Assembly (NCBI GenBank): GCA_018432315.1
Contig: JAHDLB010000004.1
Location: forward strand, 124,001 to 188,000
Origin: Anaerolineae bacterium
GTDB lineage: Bacteria > Chloroflexota > Anaerolineae > Aggregatilineales > Aggregatilineaceae
Direction of reading: 5' to 3'
Length of the DNA: 64,000 nt
Shown: positions 34,688 through 44,534 of the stretch, one piece after another
Layout of the letters: every line of letters begins with the position of its first letter
Numbering within the stretch: position 1 is the first letter of the stretch
Program-made: the position numbers and the translations under genes
Notes under the pieces: generated by a model
What the model saw: only the letters and a program-made list of their open reading frames with translations
What the model was told of the DNA's origin: nothing
Databases searched by the model: none

Positions 34688-35791
34688 ATGACAGCAACCA
34701 ATGAAGACACCTCCCGGACCGCAACCGGCCAGATCGCTGGCGTCCGGTTCTACGAAGTGGGCAAGCTCTATCATTTTGGCTGCGAGCACCTCCCCGACCT
34801 GATGGTCGGCGACTACGTGATCGTGGAAACCGCCCGCGGGCGGCAGATGGGCCAGGTGATGAGCATCATGCCGCTCGACGCGGACGGCAAAGAGCGCGAC
34901 TACAAGCCTATCCTGCGCAAGGCCACGCCCACCGACACGATGAGCCAGAAGCTGTGGCAGGCGCGCGAAGTCGAGGCGCTGATCAACTGCCGCGAAAAAG
35001 CCGCCGAGCTGGGCGGCTTCAAGGATGCCAAGTTCATCGCCGCCCAGTACAACTTCGACGGCACGCTGCTCACGTTCCTCTTCACCGCCGAGGACAAGCT
35101 CAACACCAACAAGCTGCGGTCGGTGCTCCAGCGGAGCTACAAGGCCAAAGTCGAGCTGCGCCAGGTTGGCCCGCGCGACGTCGCCAAGCTGATCGGCGGC
35201 ATGGGCGCCTGCGGGATTCCGCGCTGCTGCAGCACGCATCTGACCGACTTCAGCCCGATCTCGATCAAGATGGCGAAAGCGCAGGGCATCTCGCTCAACC
35301 CGTCCGAGATCACGGGGATGTGCGGGCGGCTGCGCTGCTGCCTGATCTACGAGTACGAGCAGTACGTCGAGGCCCGCAAACAGCTTCCCAAGCGCAACAA
35401 GCGCGTCGGCACGCCCCACGGCGAGGGCCGTGTGATCGACGTGCACCCGCTGCGCGACGCGGTGAGCGTGATCGTCGAAGATACGCGCTACCTCGTCGAG
35501 CGCGAGGAGCTGATCCCGATCGAAGAGTGGGAAGCGCTCAAGGCGAAAGCCGAGACGCCCTGCTCGAAGTCGGACGACGAGCCGTGCGAATGTGGCGCGC
35601 GCGGCGGGAACAAGGCCGCCGCCGAAACCGAAGAGGACAGCAGCACCAGCGAACCGGCCCAGGCGGAGAACGACGAGGCCCAGCCAGAGGACAAGCCCGG
35701 CTCGCGGCGCCGCAGCGACTCGCGCCGGCGAGGGCGGCGCAATCCCCGCCGGGGGCGTCCGCGCCGGAACAAGAAGGATCAAGCTGAATAG
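34688..35791 (+). CDS. ricT: PSP1-domain protein RicT (YaaT)
   Basis: A 367-residue member of the PSP1/RicT family. The cysteine-rich core GMGACGIPRCCSTHL and GMCGRLRCCLIYEY (about residues 175-225) matches the family sites that bind FeS clusters in the Bacillus RicAFT complex, which supports RNase Y-dependent mRNA processing. A poorly ordered acidic region is followed by a strongly basic tail (SRRRSDSRRRGRRNPRRG) that may bind RNA. GGAAAGG precedes the ATG. RicA and RicF were not seen nearby. Confidence 0.9.
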   Translation: MTATNEDTSRTATGQIAGVRFYEVGKLYHFGCEHLPDLMVGDYVIVETARGRQMGQVMSIMPLDADGKERDYKPILRKATPTDTMSQKLWQAREVEALINCREKAAELGGFKDAKFIAAQYNFDGTLLTFLFTAEDKLNTNKLRSVLQRSYKAKVELRQVGPRDVAKLIGGMGACGIPRCCSTHLTDFSPISIKMAKAQGISLNPSEITGMCGRLRCCLIYEYEQYVEARKQLPKRNKRVGTPHGEGRVIDVHPLRDAVSVIVEDTRYLVEREELIPIEEWEALKAKAETPCSKSDDEPCECGARGGNKAAAETEEDSSTSEPAQAENDEAQPEDKPGSRRRSDSRRRGRRNPRRGRPRRNKKDQAE

Positions 35792-35811
35792 ACCGGAGAA
35801 TTCTATCGTCC

Positions 35812-36531
35812 ATGAGTGACAACAACGACACCACCTTCCAACGCGTGATGGGCATCTTCGCCCATCCCGACGATCCCGAGTTTTTCTGTGGCGGCACGTT
35901 CGCCAAGTGGGCCGCCGAAGGCAAAGAGATCGTCTTCGTGCTGGCGACCAGCGGCGACAAAGGCTCGAACGACCTGGCGGTGACCTCCGAGGGGCTGGTC
36001 GCCACGCGCGAGGCCGAAGAACGCGCCGCCGCGGCGCGCCTGGGCGTGCGCGAGGTGATCTTCCTGCGCTATCCGGATGGCGAGCTTCAGCCCACCCTGG
36101 ACCTGCGCCGCCAGCTCACCCGCCTGATCCGCCTCAAGCGGCCCGACGTCGTCGTGACCAACGATCCGACCGCGCGCTGGTACGGCCAGGACTACCTCAA
36201 CCACCCCGATCACCGCGCCATCGGCGACGCGGCGCTGGATGCGGTGTTCCCTTCGGCGCGCGATCACCTGACCTTCTCCGAGCTGTACCGCGAGGAAGGG
36301 CTGGCCCCGCACAAGGTGAAGCAGGTGTACCTGTGCGGCGCGAAGGACCCCACCGCGAAGGTCGACGTGACCGACTATCTCGAAACCAAGATCGCGGCGC
36401 TGCGCGAGCACAAGAGCCAGATCGCGGATATGGACGAGATGGCGCGCCGCCAGCGCGAAAACGTCGATCCGCTGTTCGCCGGGGACGGCCAGCGCTATAC
36501 CGAGTCGTTCCGCATCTTCCACCTGCGTTGA
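35812..36531 (+). CDS. PIG-L/LmbE family deacetylase
   Basis: A 239-residue zinc deacetylase-fold protein. Metal ligands are in A17-H18-P19-D20-D21 and in the NHPDHR motif. PIG-L enzymes remove acetyl groups from N-acetylglucosamine-like substrates (for example in mycothiol, bacillithiol or glycolipid pathways). It begins 20 bases past ricT and lies 20 bases before an M20 amidohydrolase, so the three may be cotranscribed. Substrate unknown. Confidence 0.88.
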   Translation: MSDNNDTTFQRVMGIFAHPDDPEFFCGGTFAKWAAEGKEIVFVLATSGDKGSNDLAVTSEGLVATREAEERAAAARLGVREVIFLRYPDGELQPTLDLRRQLTRLIRLKRPDVVVTNDPTARWYGQDYLNHPDHRAIGDAALDAVFPSARDHLTFSELYREEGLAPHKVKQVYLCGAKDPTAKVDVTDYLETKIAALREHKSQIADMDEMARRQRENVDPLFAGDGQRYTESFRIFHLR

Positions 36532-36551
36532 TTGTCGCCGAGGAGCAAATT

Positions 36552-37730
36552 GTGATCGACCTTTCGGGTCTCATTCAAGCGCGCCAGGCCGGTTGGATCG
36601 CGCGGCGGCGCGACCTGCACCAGCGCCCCGAGCTGGCGTTCGACGAAATCCGAACCGCCGGCATCGTCGCGGCTGAGCTGACCCGGCTGGGCCTCGAAGT
36701 CCAGACCGGGATCGGCAGGACCGGCGTCGTCGGGATTCTCGAAGGCGCCGGGGACGGGCCAACCGTGCTCGTCCGCGCCGACATGGACGCGCTGCCGGTC
36801 CGGGAAGAGAACGGGGTGGACTACGCCTCGCAGCAGCCGGGCGTGATGCACGCCTGCGGGCACGACGGGCACGTGACCATCGCGCTGGCGGTGGCCGAGG
36901 TGCTGAGCGAGCACCGCACGCAGATACAAGGGCGCGTCAAGTTCGTCTTCCAGCCCGCCGAGGAGATCGCGCAGGGGGCCAGCGCAATGATCGAGGATGG
37001 CGCGCTGCTGGCCCCTGTGCCGGACGTGGCGCTGGGCCTGCACCTGTGGAACGAGCTGCCGATGGGGACGGTCGCCATCACCGACGGCGCGATCATGGCC
37101 GGGGCCAGCGACTTCACGCTGACAGTCACCGGGCAGGGCGGTCACGGCGGCCTCCCCCACGAAACCCGCGACCCGATCCTGGCCGCCAGCCAGATCGTGA
37201 CCGGGCTGCAGAGCATCGTCAGCCGCAACGTCAAGCCGACCGAGGTCGCCGTGATCTCGGTCACGACCTTCCAGGCGGGCGAGGCGTTCAACGTGATCCC
37301 GCCGCGCGCCGTGCTGCGCGGCACGGTTCGCACGCTATCGACCACCGTGCGCGACTTGGTCGAGCGGCGGATGGGCGAGCTCGCGCAGGGCATCGCCGCG
37401 GGCCTGGGCTGCACTGCCGAGCTGGACATCCAGCATCTGACGCCCCCGGTGACCAACGCCACCGCGATCAACGACCGCCTGCGGCACGTCTTCGCGGAGG
37501 CCGCCCCGGATGTCCGGCTGGTGGGCGACTACGTGACGATGGCCGCCGAGGATATGGCCTTCTTCCTGAATGCGGTGCCGGGCGCGTTCTTCCTGGTCGG
37601 CTCGTCCAACCGGCAGCGGGGCCTGGATTACCCCCACCACCATCCCCGCTTCGACTTCGACGAAGCGGCTATCCCGCTCGCGGTCCGGCTGATGACCGCT
37701 GCCGTGGCGTCCTACGTGATGCCGGAGTAA
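36552..37730 (+). CDS. M20D family amidohydrolase (hippurate hydrolase type)
   Basis: A 392-residue metal-dependent amidohydrolase. Motifs RADMDALPV, HACGHDGH and FQPAEE hold the two-metal site, and the dimerisation domain lies at about residues 185-300 with GHGGLPHETRDP. The family removes acyl groups from amino acids or aminated ligands. The GTG start at 36552 follows AGGAG. It lies immediately after the PIG-L gene. Confidence 0.9.
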   Translation: MIDLSGLIQARQAGWIARRRDLHQRPELAFDEIRTAGIVAAELTRLGLEVQTGIGRTGVVGILEGAGDGPTVLVRADMDALPVREENGVDYASQQPGVMHACGHDGHVTIALAVAEVLSEHRTQIQGRVKFVFQPAEEIAQGASAMIEDGALLAPVPDVALGLHLWNELPMGTVAITDGAIMAGASDFTLTVTGQGGHGGLPHETRDPILAASQIVTGLQSIVSRNVKPTEVAVISVTTFQAGEAFNVIPPRAVLRGTVRTLSTTVRDLVERRMGELAQGIAAGLGCTAELDIQHLTPPVTNATAINDRLRHVFAEAAPDVRLVGDYVTMAAEDMAFFLNAVPGAFFLVGSSNRQRGLDYPHHHPRFDFDEAAIPLAVRLMTAAVASYVMPE

Positions 37731-37926
37731 GCCCGGCGACACCGTCACCAGCGCGGTCGAGATCGCGCCGGGCGATTCGCTGCCGGATGGCGGTCTTGGG
37801 ATACAATTGTTGATGTACACGCTGCCAGACGTGCGCGACGCCAACGCGATCGACGAGGCGGGTAGGGTTCAGGCGCCCTGGCTCTTTCTGGCCGGACCGG
37901 GGAGCAGACAAGGAACGTGATGGACC
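37731..37926. other. Intergenic region without a recognised feature
   Basis: 196 bases between the amidohydrolase and S51-like genes. No hairpin with a T run was seen. An ATACAAT near 37801 could be a -10 box for the next gene. Confidence 0.4.
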
Positions 37927-38592
37927 ATGCTGCAAAACAACATTTTCCGCTGGCGGATCGGGCGCGGCCTGATCGTGCTGGCCGGCGGCGGCGACTGGAA
38001 TTCTGAGGATAACCTGAGCATCACCGCCAACCTGCTCAGCCACACGCTGTCGCAAGGCCCGATCGCGTACATCTGGGCGGCGAGCAACATCGAGCAGGCC
38101 GACCGCCACATGGACCTGCTGCGCGATCTCGGCGCGCGCACCGGGTACCTGGTGGACGTCCTCACCGAAGAGGACGACGCGCTGTTCCGCCAGTTGAGCG
38201 AGGCCGGGGTGATCATCCTGGGCGAGGGCCCGTCCGGCGACCGGCTGCAGGAAGCGCTGGTCGGGGTGGCGATGCGCGCCATCGAGGAAGCCTACCGGCG
38301 CGGGGCCACGCTCTACGCCATCGGCCCCAGCGCGGCGATGTGGGGCGCCTACGCGGTGCGCGGGCCGGACCTGGTCGAGGGCTTCAACTGGCTGGCCGGT
38401 TCGATCATCCTGCCGGGCTATTCTCCCGACGACGCCGACCGGCTGCGCGCCTGGGTCCACGAGCACCCGGACGGCTACGGCCTGGGCCTGGGGGCGGGCG
38501 CGGCGTTGATGTTGGGTCCCAACAGCGAGCTGGACGTGTGGGGCAACGGCGCGATCACGATTTCGCTTGGACAGCATTACCACATTGGCTAG
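37927..38592 (+). CDS. Peptidase S51/cyanophycinase-like protein
   Basis: A 221-residue protein resembling the S51/class I glutamine-amidotransferase-like fold: LIVLAGGGDWNSEDNL at the start, an acidic VIILGEGPSGDRLQEAL strand-turn, and a nucleophile-elbow-like AIGPSAAMWGA containing Ser. Shorter than classic cyanophycinase. The catalytic His partner cannot be placed confidently, so activity is uncertain. It ends 15 bases before purA and may share its transcript. Confidence 0.65.
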   Translation: MLQNNIFRWRIGRGLIVLAGGGDWNSEDNLSITANLLSHTLSQGPIAYIWAASNIEQADRHMDLLRDLGARTGYLVDVLTEEDDALFRQLSEAGVIILGEGPSGDRLQEALVGVAMRAIEEAYRRGATLYAIGPSAAMWGAYAVRGPDLVEGFNWLAGSIILPGYSPDDADRLRAWVHEHPDGYGLGLGAGAALMLGPNSELDVWGNGAITISLGQHYHIG

Positions 38593-38607
38593 GGGAGGAG
38601 GCACACC

Positions 38608-39885
38608 ATGCCGGTAACCATTCTCATCGGCGCCCAGTGGGGGGATGAAGGCAAAGGGCGCATCGCCGACTGGCTGGCCCGCCAGACGGACGGCATGGCC
38701 CGCTGTGCCGGCGGCGACAACGCCGGGCATACGGTGATGGTGGGCGAGCGCGAGTTCAAGCTGCACCTCGTCCCGTCGGGCGTGATCCATCCCAACGTGC
38801 AGTGCTTCATGGGGGCCGGCATGGTGATCAACCCGATCCGGCTGGTCGAGGAGTTGGACATGCTCGCCGCGCAGGGCGTGGACGTGTCACCGGCGCGGGT
38901 CCACATCAGCGGGCGGGCGCACGTCATCACGCCGGGGCACATGGCGCTGGACGGCGCATCCGAGCGCGCGCTGGGCGGCGAGTCGATCGGCACCACCCGG
39001 CGCGGAATCGGCCCGGCGTACATGGACAAGGCCGCCCGGACCGGCATCCTGACCGGCGCCATGCGCGATCCCGCCGGTTTCGCCGAGCAGATTCTCGCGG
39101 CGGTGGACGGCGCCAACTGGCTGCTGACCGAGCGCTATGGCCTGGACCCGATCGACCCGGCGGGACTGGCCGATCAGTACCGGGCGGCGGCGGAACGGCT
39201 GGCGCCGTACATCGCCGACACCACGCACCTGATCCACACCCTGCTCGAAGCGGGCCAGCGCCTGCTGTGCGAAGGCGCCCAGGGCACCCTGCTGGACATC
39301 GACCACGGGCACTATCCCTTCGTCACCAGTTCGTCGCCGACGGCGGGCGGCGCCCTGACCGGGCTGGGCTTCGGCCCGCGCGCCGTCGAGCGCGTGGTGG
39401 GCGTCGCCAAAGCCTACTGCACGCGCGTGGGCAACGGCCCCTTCCCCACTGAGCTCGAAGACGCCACCGGCGAGCAGATGCGCCGGGCGGGTCACGAATT
39501 CGGCACCACCACCGGGCGGCCCCGCCGCTGTGGCTGGCTGGACGGCGTCGCGCTGCGCTACGCCGCGCGCGTCAACGGCCTGACGGAGATCGTGATCACC
39601 AAGCTGGACGTGCTGAGCGGGATCGATCCGCTGCGCATCGCCACGTCCTACACGCTGGACGGCGACCCGCTGGCGACGCTGCCGCCCGACACCGCCAGCG
39701 CCGAGCGCGCCGAGCCGGTCTACGAGACGATACCCGGCTGGCAGGCGGACATCTCCGGCGCGCGCCGCCTGGAAGATTTGCCCGGCCAGGCGCGCCATTA
39801 CATCGATCGCATGCAGCAGATCGCGGGCGTGCCGGCCATGATGATCAGCGTCGGCCCCGAACGCGACCAGGCGATCATCCTTTAG
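38608..39885 (+). CDS. purA: Adenylosuccinate synthetase
   Basis: A 425-residue enzyme making adenylosuccinate from IMP, aspartate and GTP in AMP synthesis. GTP-binding GAQWGDEGKGRIAD at the N-terminus, GGDNAGHTV, and the signature GTTRRGIGPAYMDKAART; C-terminal guanine site near TKLDVLSGID. Length fits the family. A strong ribosome site (GGGGAGGAGG) precedes the ATG. Confidence 0.97.
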   Translation: MPVTILIGAQWGDEGKGRIADWLARQTDGMARCAGGDNAGHTVMVGEREFKLHLVPSGVIHPNVQCFMGAGMVINPIRLVEELDMLAAQGVDVSPARVHISGRAHVITPGHMALDGASERALGGESIGTTRRGIGPAYMDKAARTGILTGAMRDPAGFAEQILAAVDGANWLLTERYGLDPIDPAGLADQYRAAAERLAPYIADTTHLIHTLLEAGQRLLCEGAQGTLLDIDHGHYPFVTSSSPTAGGALTGLGFGPRAVERVVGVAKAYCTRVGNGPFPTELEDATGEQMRRAGHEFGTTTGRPRRCGWLDGVALRYAARVNGLTEIVITKLDVLSGIDPLRIATSYTLDGDPLATLPPDTASAERAEPVYETIPGWQADISGARRLEDLPGQARHYIDRMQQIAGVPAMMISVGPERDQAIIL

Positions 39886-39901
39886 GCGAAAGGGGAATTC
39901 G

Positions 39902-40723
39902 ATGGGCGGCGGCCTTCATTCCTGGGATACCGGGCCGGAGCCATCCCCCGTCGAGGTCCCGCCCCGGCGGGTGGTTTCGCTGGCGCCCCAGCTCACCGCC
40001 ACGCTGCTCGATCTGGACCTGGGCGACCGGCTGATCGGCGTGACGGACGCTTGCGCCGCCCCGGCAATGGGTGTACAGTCGTGGACGAGGATCGGCGGCG
40101 GTCAACAGCCGGCCATCGACTCGATCGTCGCGCTGGCCCCCGATCTCGTACTGCTCGACGCAGATGACAATCGCCCACAAGATGCCGACGCACTGCGGGC
40201 CGCCGGGCTGCCTGTCTGGATTCTCGGCCCGCGCACAGTGTTCGACGCTGTGAATTTGTTGTGGGACATCATGCACGTGTTCGATCACGCCGTCATGGTT
40301 CCTCGCGTTCGCGAAATAGAACGCGCCGCCGAGTACACCCAGGCGGCTGCCACAGGCACAGCGCCCGTCCGGGTCTTTGCGCCGCTGGCGGGGGGGGAAT
40401 GGACGACGTTCAACCGCGAAACGTACGCGCATGACGTGCTGCGCGTGTGCGGGGGGCGTAACGTATTTGGCGGCCACGCCGCGCGCTTCCCAACCGTGAC
40501 GCCGGGCGAGGTGGAACGCGCCCAGCCCGACGTCGTTCTACTGCCGGACGAGTCCGCCCTTTTCTCTGACGCCGACATCGCCACCATCCGCGCTCTGGAG
40601 ATTCCGGCAGCGGCGCACGATCGTTTCTACCGGCTGGATCGCACGCTGCTCACATGGTACGGCACGCGTCTCGCCTACGCGCTGCGCGATCTGCCGCCGC
40701 TGCTGGCAGGGGATGGGGAATGA
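39902..40723 (+). CDS. BtuF/FecB-like metal-receptor protein lacking a signal peptide
   Basis: A 273-residue protein of the helical-backbone metal receptor (cobalamin/iron-siderophore binding) family: PPRRVVSLAPQLTATLLDLD, VALAPDLVLLD and RALEIPAAAHDRFYRLD. Unlike ABC-transport binding proteins, no signal peptide or lipobox is visible at the start, so it looks cytoplasmic. Its end overlaps the start of a histidine kinase gene by 4 bases, suggesting a ligand-sensing partner for that kinase rather than a transporter subunit. No ABC transporter genes lie alongside. Confidence 0.7.
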   Translation: MGGGLHSWDTGPEPSPVEVPPRRVVSLAPQLTATLLDLDLGDRLIGVTDACAAPAMGVQSWTRIGGGQQPAIDSIVALAPDLVLLDADDNRPQDADALRAAGLPVWILGPRTVFDAVNLLWDIMHVFDHAVMVPRVREIERAAEYTQAAATGTAPVRVFAPLAGGEWTTFNRETYAHDVLRVCGGRNVFGGHAARFPTVTPGEVERAQPDVVLLPDESALFSDADIATIRALEIPAAAHDRFYRLDRTLLTWYGTRLAYALRDLPPLLAGDGE

Positions 40724-41733
40724 CACGAACCGTGGACACGGAGATTCTGGAAACGATCAGCGATCATCTCTCGGACGCGCTGGTAGCCGTCGATGAGCGC
40801 GGGCGCGTGTGCCTGTTCAACGCCGCCGCCGAGGACGCCCTGGGCATCAGCGCGAGCGAAATCATGGACCAGCCGGTCCACGCCCACCGCGCGACTCGCT
40901 GCCTGGTCCGGCTGTTCGAACAGGGCGCCGCGCCGGAGGACGCCGAGCCGGAGCCGATTGTCCTGCCGTCCGGCAAGACCGCCTACGCGCGGGTGGTCGA
41001 AGTCACCGACCGGGTGCGGGTGGCGATCCTGCAGCGGCTCCACCAGAGCCCCAGCCAGTTCCTGAACCTCATGCGCGACATCGTCCACGATCTGAAAATC
41101 CCGATTGCGTCGGCGAAGGGCTTCGTCGATCTCGTCGGCGCGGCAGGCGATCTCACCGAGAAGCAGTCCGAGTTCGCGCAGCGGGCGCTGGGCAGCCTGG
41201 ACACGATGCTCGGGCGCGTGCACGAGCTGCTCGACATGGCGTGGCTGGAGACGGGCGGCGAGCTGTCGCCGGTGGCGACCGACCTGGTCGACCTGGTGCG
41301 CCAGACCGTGACCGACCTGGAGCCGTTCGCCCGGCGCCAGAAGGTCCATCTCAATCTGGACCTGCCGGAGCGGTGCCCCCTCCACGCGGACGAGCGGCGG
41401 CTGATGAGCGCGATATACAACCTGATCAGCAACGCGATCAAGTATTCGCCCGACGGCGGGCCGGTGGACATTTCGGTCCGGCGGCGGCACGACGGCGTGA
41501 TCGTGCGCGTGGAGGATCACGGGCTGGGGATCGAGCCGGAGCACCTGCCGCACATCTTCCAGCGGTTCTACCGCATCCACACCCCGCGAACGCAGCGCAT
41601 CGAAGGCAGCGGCCTGGGCCTGGAGATCGCGCAGGCGATCATCGAGAAACACGGCGGCGACATCCACGTGCAAAGCCAGCCGGACGAGGGCAGCGTGTTC
41701 TGGTTCCGGCTGCCCGCTGCGCCTACTCCCTGA
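40720..41733 (+). CDS. Cytoplasmic PAS sensor histidine kinase
   Basis: A 337-residue soluble kinase: PAS domain (about 10-105), HisKA with H-box IVHDLKIPIASAKG, and an ATPase domain with NLISNAIKYSPDGG, EDHGLGIEPEHL and GSGLGLEIAQ. No membrane helix. The ATG overlaps the stop of the BtuF-like gene (ATGA). It converges with a lipid kinase, overlapping by 11 bases. Confidence 0.9.
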   Translation: MTRTVDTEILETISDHLSDALVAVDERGRVCLFNAAAEDALGISASEIMDQPVHAHRATRCLVRLFEQGAAPEDAEPEPIVLPSGKTAYARVVEVTDRVRVAILQRLHQSPSQFLNLMRDIVHDLKIPIASAKGFVDLVGAAGDLTEKQSEFAQRALGSLDTMLGRVHELLDMAWLETGGELSPVATDLVDLVRQTVTDLEPFARRQKVHLNLDLPERCPLHADERRLMSAIYNLISNAIKYSPDGGPVDISVRRRHDGVIVRVEDHGLGIEPEHLPHIFQRFYRIHTPRTQRIEGSGLGLEIAQAIIEKHGGDIHVQSQPDEGSVFWFRLPAAPTP

Positions 41734-42709
41734 CCTGCGACAACCAGTCCAGATAGGCGGCGGCGCCCTGCTTGCTGTCCCGCGCGACGACGATCGGCAG
41801 CGCGCGCGGCAGCAGGTCCGCGATGATCGGCGTGGTGCCGAGCGGATCGCCATCGATCTGGGTGGGCTGGGGGGTCTTGCAATCCACGACGATGCGCTTG
41901 CGCGCCGAGAAGTAGATAATCGACTCCGGAGGGAAGCCGCTGCCGGCGAACAGGTTGGTGAAGCTGTTGAGCAGGCGACCGGGGTTGAGCGTGCGCAGCA
42001 CGCCCGCGTACAGCAGGCCGTCGTCGGGCTGGATCGCCGCGTTGATGACCGACAGGCTGTTGATCCACGTCAGCGCGCCGGTGGCGGTGACGAACGCCAT
42101 GATGCCTTCCACCAGGATCGGCGGCTGCCCGTCGAGCGAGATCATGTACTCTATGGGGCGCGTCTGGCGCAGCGAGCGCAGGCCCGAAATGCCATACGCC
42201 AGGATGCCCAGCCGGTCTTTGTCCTCGCGCGTGACGTTGTGCGCCGCTTCGGCCTCGAAGCCGGTCGACACGCGCAGCACCGAACAGCGCTCCCCGACCT
42301 TCGCCAGGTCGATCCGGCGGATGGCGCCCGGTCCCAGCGCCAGCTTGAGCGCCGGCTCGACGCGGTGCGGAAGGCCCAGGAAGCCGGACACGACGTTGCC
42401 CGTCCCGACCGGCACCCACGAAAACGGCAGCAGACGGTCGCCCAGCACGCGCCGCGCGCCGGATACGACCTCCATCAGCGTGCCGTCGCCGCCGGCCACC
42501 AGGATCCGGTCGACGCCGTCGGCAATCCCGGCCCGGATGGCCTCGGCGAAGTCGAAATCGGGCGTGGTCATGCGCAGCGTCACGCGCGGGCGGGTGATGG
42601 ACTGCAACCGCTGAATGACCGTGGCGCCGCGTTTTGAACCGGACGCGGGGTTGACGATGGCGAGAACGTGGCGCGGCTCGTCAACCGGAGTCAGTTCGAA
42701 TTCGGCCAT
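41723..42709 (-). CDS. Diacylglycerol/sphingosine kinase-family lipid kinase
   Basis: A 328-residue protein of the DAGK catalytic family: ATP-binding NPASGSKRGATVIQRL and GGDGTLMEVVSGARR. The beta-sandwich C-terminal half carries VPVGTGNVVSGFLGLP. Family members phosphorylate diacylglycerol, ceramide or related lipid alcohols at the membrane; no signal or TM segment is needed. Substrate unknown. Confidence 0.88.
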   Translation of the reverse strand: MAEFELTPVDEPRHVLAIVNPASGSKRGATVIQRLQSITRPRVTLRMTTPDFDFAEAIRAGIADGVDRILVAGGDGTLMEVVSGARRVLGDRLLPFSWVPVGTGNVVSGFLGLPHRVEPALKLALGPGAIRRIDLAKVGERCSVLRVSTGFEAEAAHNVTREDKDRLGILAYGISGLRSLRQTRPIEYMISLDGQPPILVEGIMAFVTATGALTWINSLSVINAAIQPDDGLLYAGVLRTLNPGRLLNSFTNLFAGSGFPPESIIYFSARKRIVVDCKTPQPTQIDGDPLGTTPIIADLLPRALPIVVARDSKQGAAAYLDWLSQVRE

Positions 42710-42770
42710 GTCATAATTCCATTCCGAACATTAAGTTTATTTAAGTATACCGGAATTCGAACCGCCTCGC

Positions 42771-43394
42771 CTAGAGGCTGACGCTGGGCGGCGATGGCGA
42801 CGGCGTAAACGTGGGCGACGGGGTGGGCGTCACCTCCGGGTTGGGCGTGGGCGTCGGGCTGACGGGGACGGTCGGCAGCGGCGTGTCGGACGGCAGCGGG
42901 CTGACCGTCGGCAGCGGGGTGGACGTCAGCGACGGCGTGGGCGTGGGATTGACCGGCTTGATCACGCTCTCGTGCATGTACACGATGTCCCGGTACGCGC
43001 CGCCGGGATTCAGCTCGATCACGTACCATTCGGGGTTTTCGGGCGCGCGGTGGTAGACACACAGCTCGGTGTCATACGGGACGACTTCGACGATCGGGCA
43101 CAGGTCGTTGTCCTGGCTGGGGCAGTCGCGATAGACGGCGCGCTCGGCAGTCACGCGGAACATCTGGCACGGCGGCAGCGGCGTGAACGTGGCGGGCATG
43201 AAAATCGTGGGGCGCATCGTGGGGCCGACCTGGGCGGTGGCGGTCGAAAACGCCTCGCGCGTTACCGGGGCGGTGATGTTACCGCCGTCCTCCAGGAACT
43301 GAAGAACCCCGCTCCAGACGTAATACCCGCCGAAGACGATCAGGGCGCCGATGACGACGATCAACAGAGGGGGAGGTCCTGATCTGCGTGCCAT
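42771..43394 (-). CDS. Membrane-anchored extracytoplasmic protein with Pro/Thr tail
   Basis: A 207-residue protein: one N-terminal membrane helix ([17 protein letters not shown]), a compact cysteine-containing domain (residues 72-148) that could be SH3-like ([18 protein letters not shown]), and a C-terminal tail of Pro/Thr/Ser repeats. Exposed outside the membrane. No family recognised. Confidence 0.6.
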   Translation of the reverse strand: MARRSGPPPLLIVVIGALIVFGGYYVWSGVLQFLEDGGNITAPVTREAFSTATAQVGPTMRPTIFMPATFTPLPPCQMFRVTAERAVYRDCPSQDNDLCPIVEVVPYDTELCVYHRAPENPEWYVIELNPGGAYRDIVYMHESVIKPVNPTPTPSLTSTPLPTVSPLPSDTPLPTVPVSPTPTPNPEVTPTPSPTFTPSPSPPSVSL

Positions 43395-43463
43395 GAGTCT
43401 CTCTAGCTATCGAACACTGCTTTCGCGTTCTGTCAGCCGCAGTCACGGGCCCCCCTCTGCCGG

Positions 43464-44528
43464 CTATCCGTGCACCGCTTGCAGCTCGTACACAACGATC
43501 GGATGGCTGCGACCGGCCAGCTTGCGCGCCTCCAGTGGCCGGGCACGTACGTAAGGCTCCACCAGGCGATACGTCGCTTCGCTGATGAGCACCTGCCCCG
43601 GCTCGGCCATCTGCTGGAGCCGCCGGGCGATGTTGACGGTGTCACCGATAACAGTGTAGCTCATCACGCGCTCCGATCCCACATTTCCCACCGCCGCCTC
43701 GCCGGTGTGCAGGCCCATGCCCAGGTCGAGCGCGCGCAGGTCGTCGCCCGCCCACCCCGCGCGCAGCCCGGCGAACACGCCGCGCATTTCCAGCGCCATG
43801 CGCGCCGCGTCGAGCGGGTCGTCGTCGTGCGATACCGGCGCGCCGAAGAAGGCCATGATCTCGTCGCCGATGTACTTGTCGAAGGTGCCGTTGTGGCGAA
43901 AGATCACCTCGGTCAGCGCGGCGAAAATGCGGTTGAGCGTGGTCACGACCTCGGCGGCGTCGTGCGCCTCGGCGAACGTCGAAAAGCCGCGAATGTCGGC
44001 GAAGAACACCGTCACGCAGCGCGTCTCGCCGCCCAGCTTGAGATAGCGGTCCGGGTCCGAGAGGATGACGCGCGTCATGTCTTCGGCTACGTAGCGCGCC
44101 AGCACCTGGCGCAGCAGGCGGTTGCGGGCTTCGACCTCGTCGTGCAACTGCTTGATGCGCAGCACCGACCGCACGCGGGTGAGCATCAGCAGCGAGTTGA
44201 ACGGCTTGGTCACGAAATCGTCGGCGCCGGCCTCGATGGCGGGCAGCTTGTCCTCATCCGACTCCAGCGCCGTGACCATGATCACCGGCACGAAGCGGGT
44301 GTGCTCGTCGTTTTTCAGGCGGCGGCAGACCTCGTACCCGTCGATACCCGGCATGCGAATGTCCAGCAGCACGAGGTCGAGCGGCGCGGCCTGGGCGATC
44401 TCCAGCGCCTTTTCGCCGCTGTGCGCGGTCAGCACGCGATAGCCCGCCGCCACGAGATACCCTTCGAGCACCTCGCGGTTCATCCAGTCGTCATCGACGA
44501 CCAGAACCGTCGGAGCTTCGCCTGTCAT
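43464..44528 (-). CDS. Response regulator-adenylate cyclase fusion
   Basis: A 354-residue protein. The receiver domain (phosphoacceptor D56 in LLDIRMPGIDGY) is joined by a helical linker to a class III nucleotide cyclase. Metal-binding Asp residues lie in FADIRGFSTF and YIGDEIMAFFGAP; the Lys in FDKYIGDE and the Asp-Thr in GDTVNIARR favour ATP over GTP. Phosphorylation by an unlinked kinase would control cAMP output. It lies 6 bases after the deoxynucleoside kinase stop and may be cotranscribed with it. Confidence 0.92.
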   Translation of the reverse strand: MTGEAPTVLVVDDDWMNREVLEGYLVAAGYRVLTAHSGEKALEIAQAAPLDLVLLDIRMPGIDGYEVCRRLKNDEHTRFVPVIMVTALESDEDKLPAIEAGADDFVTKPFNSLLMLTRVRSVLRIKQLHDEVEARNRLLRQVLARYVAEDMTRVILSDPDRYLKLGGETRCVTVFFADIRGFSTFAEAHDAAEVVTTLNRIFAALTEVIFRHNGTFDKYIGDEIMAFFGAPVSHDDDPLDAARMALEMRGVFAGLRAGWAGDDLRALDLGMGLHTGEAAVGNVGSERVMSYTVIGDTVNIARRLQQMAEPGQVLISEATYRLVEPYVRARPLEARKLAGRSHPIVVYELQAVHG

Positions 44529-44534
44529 GACCGC

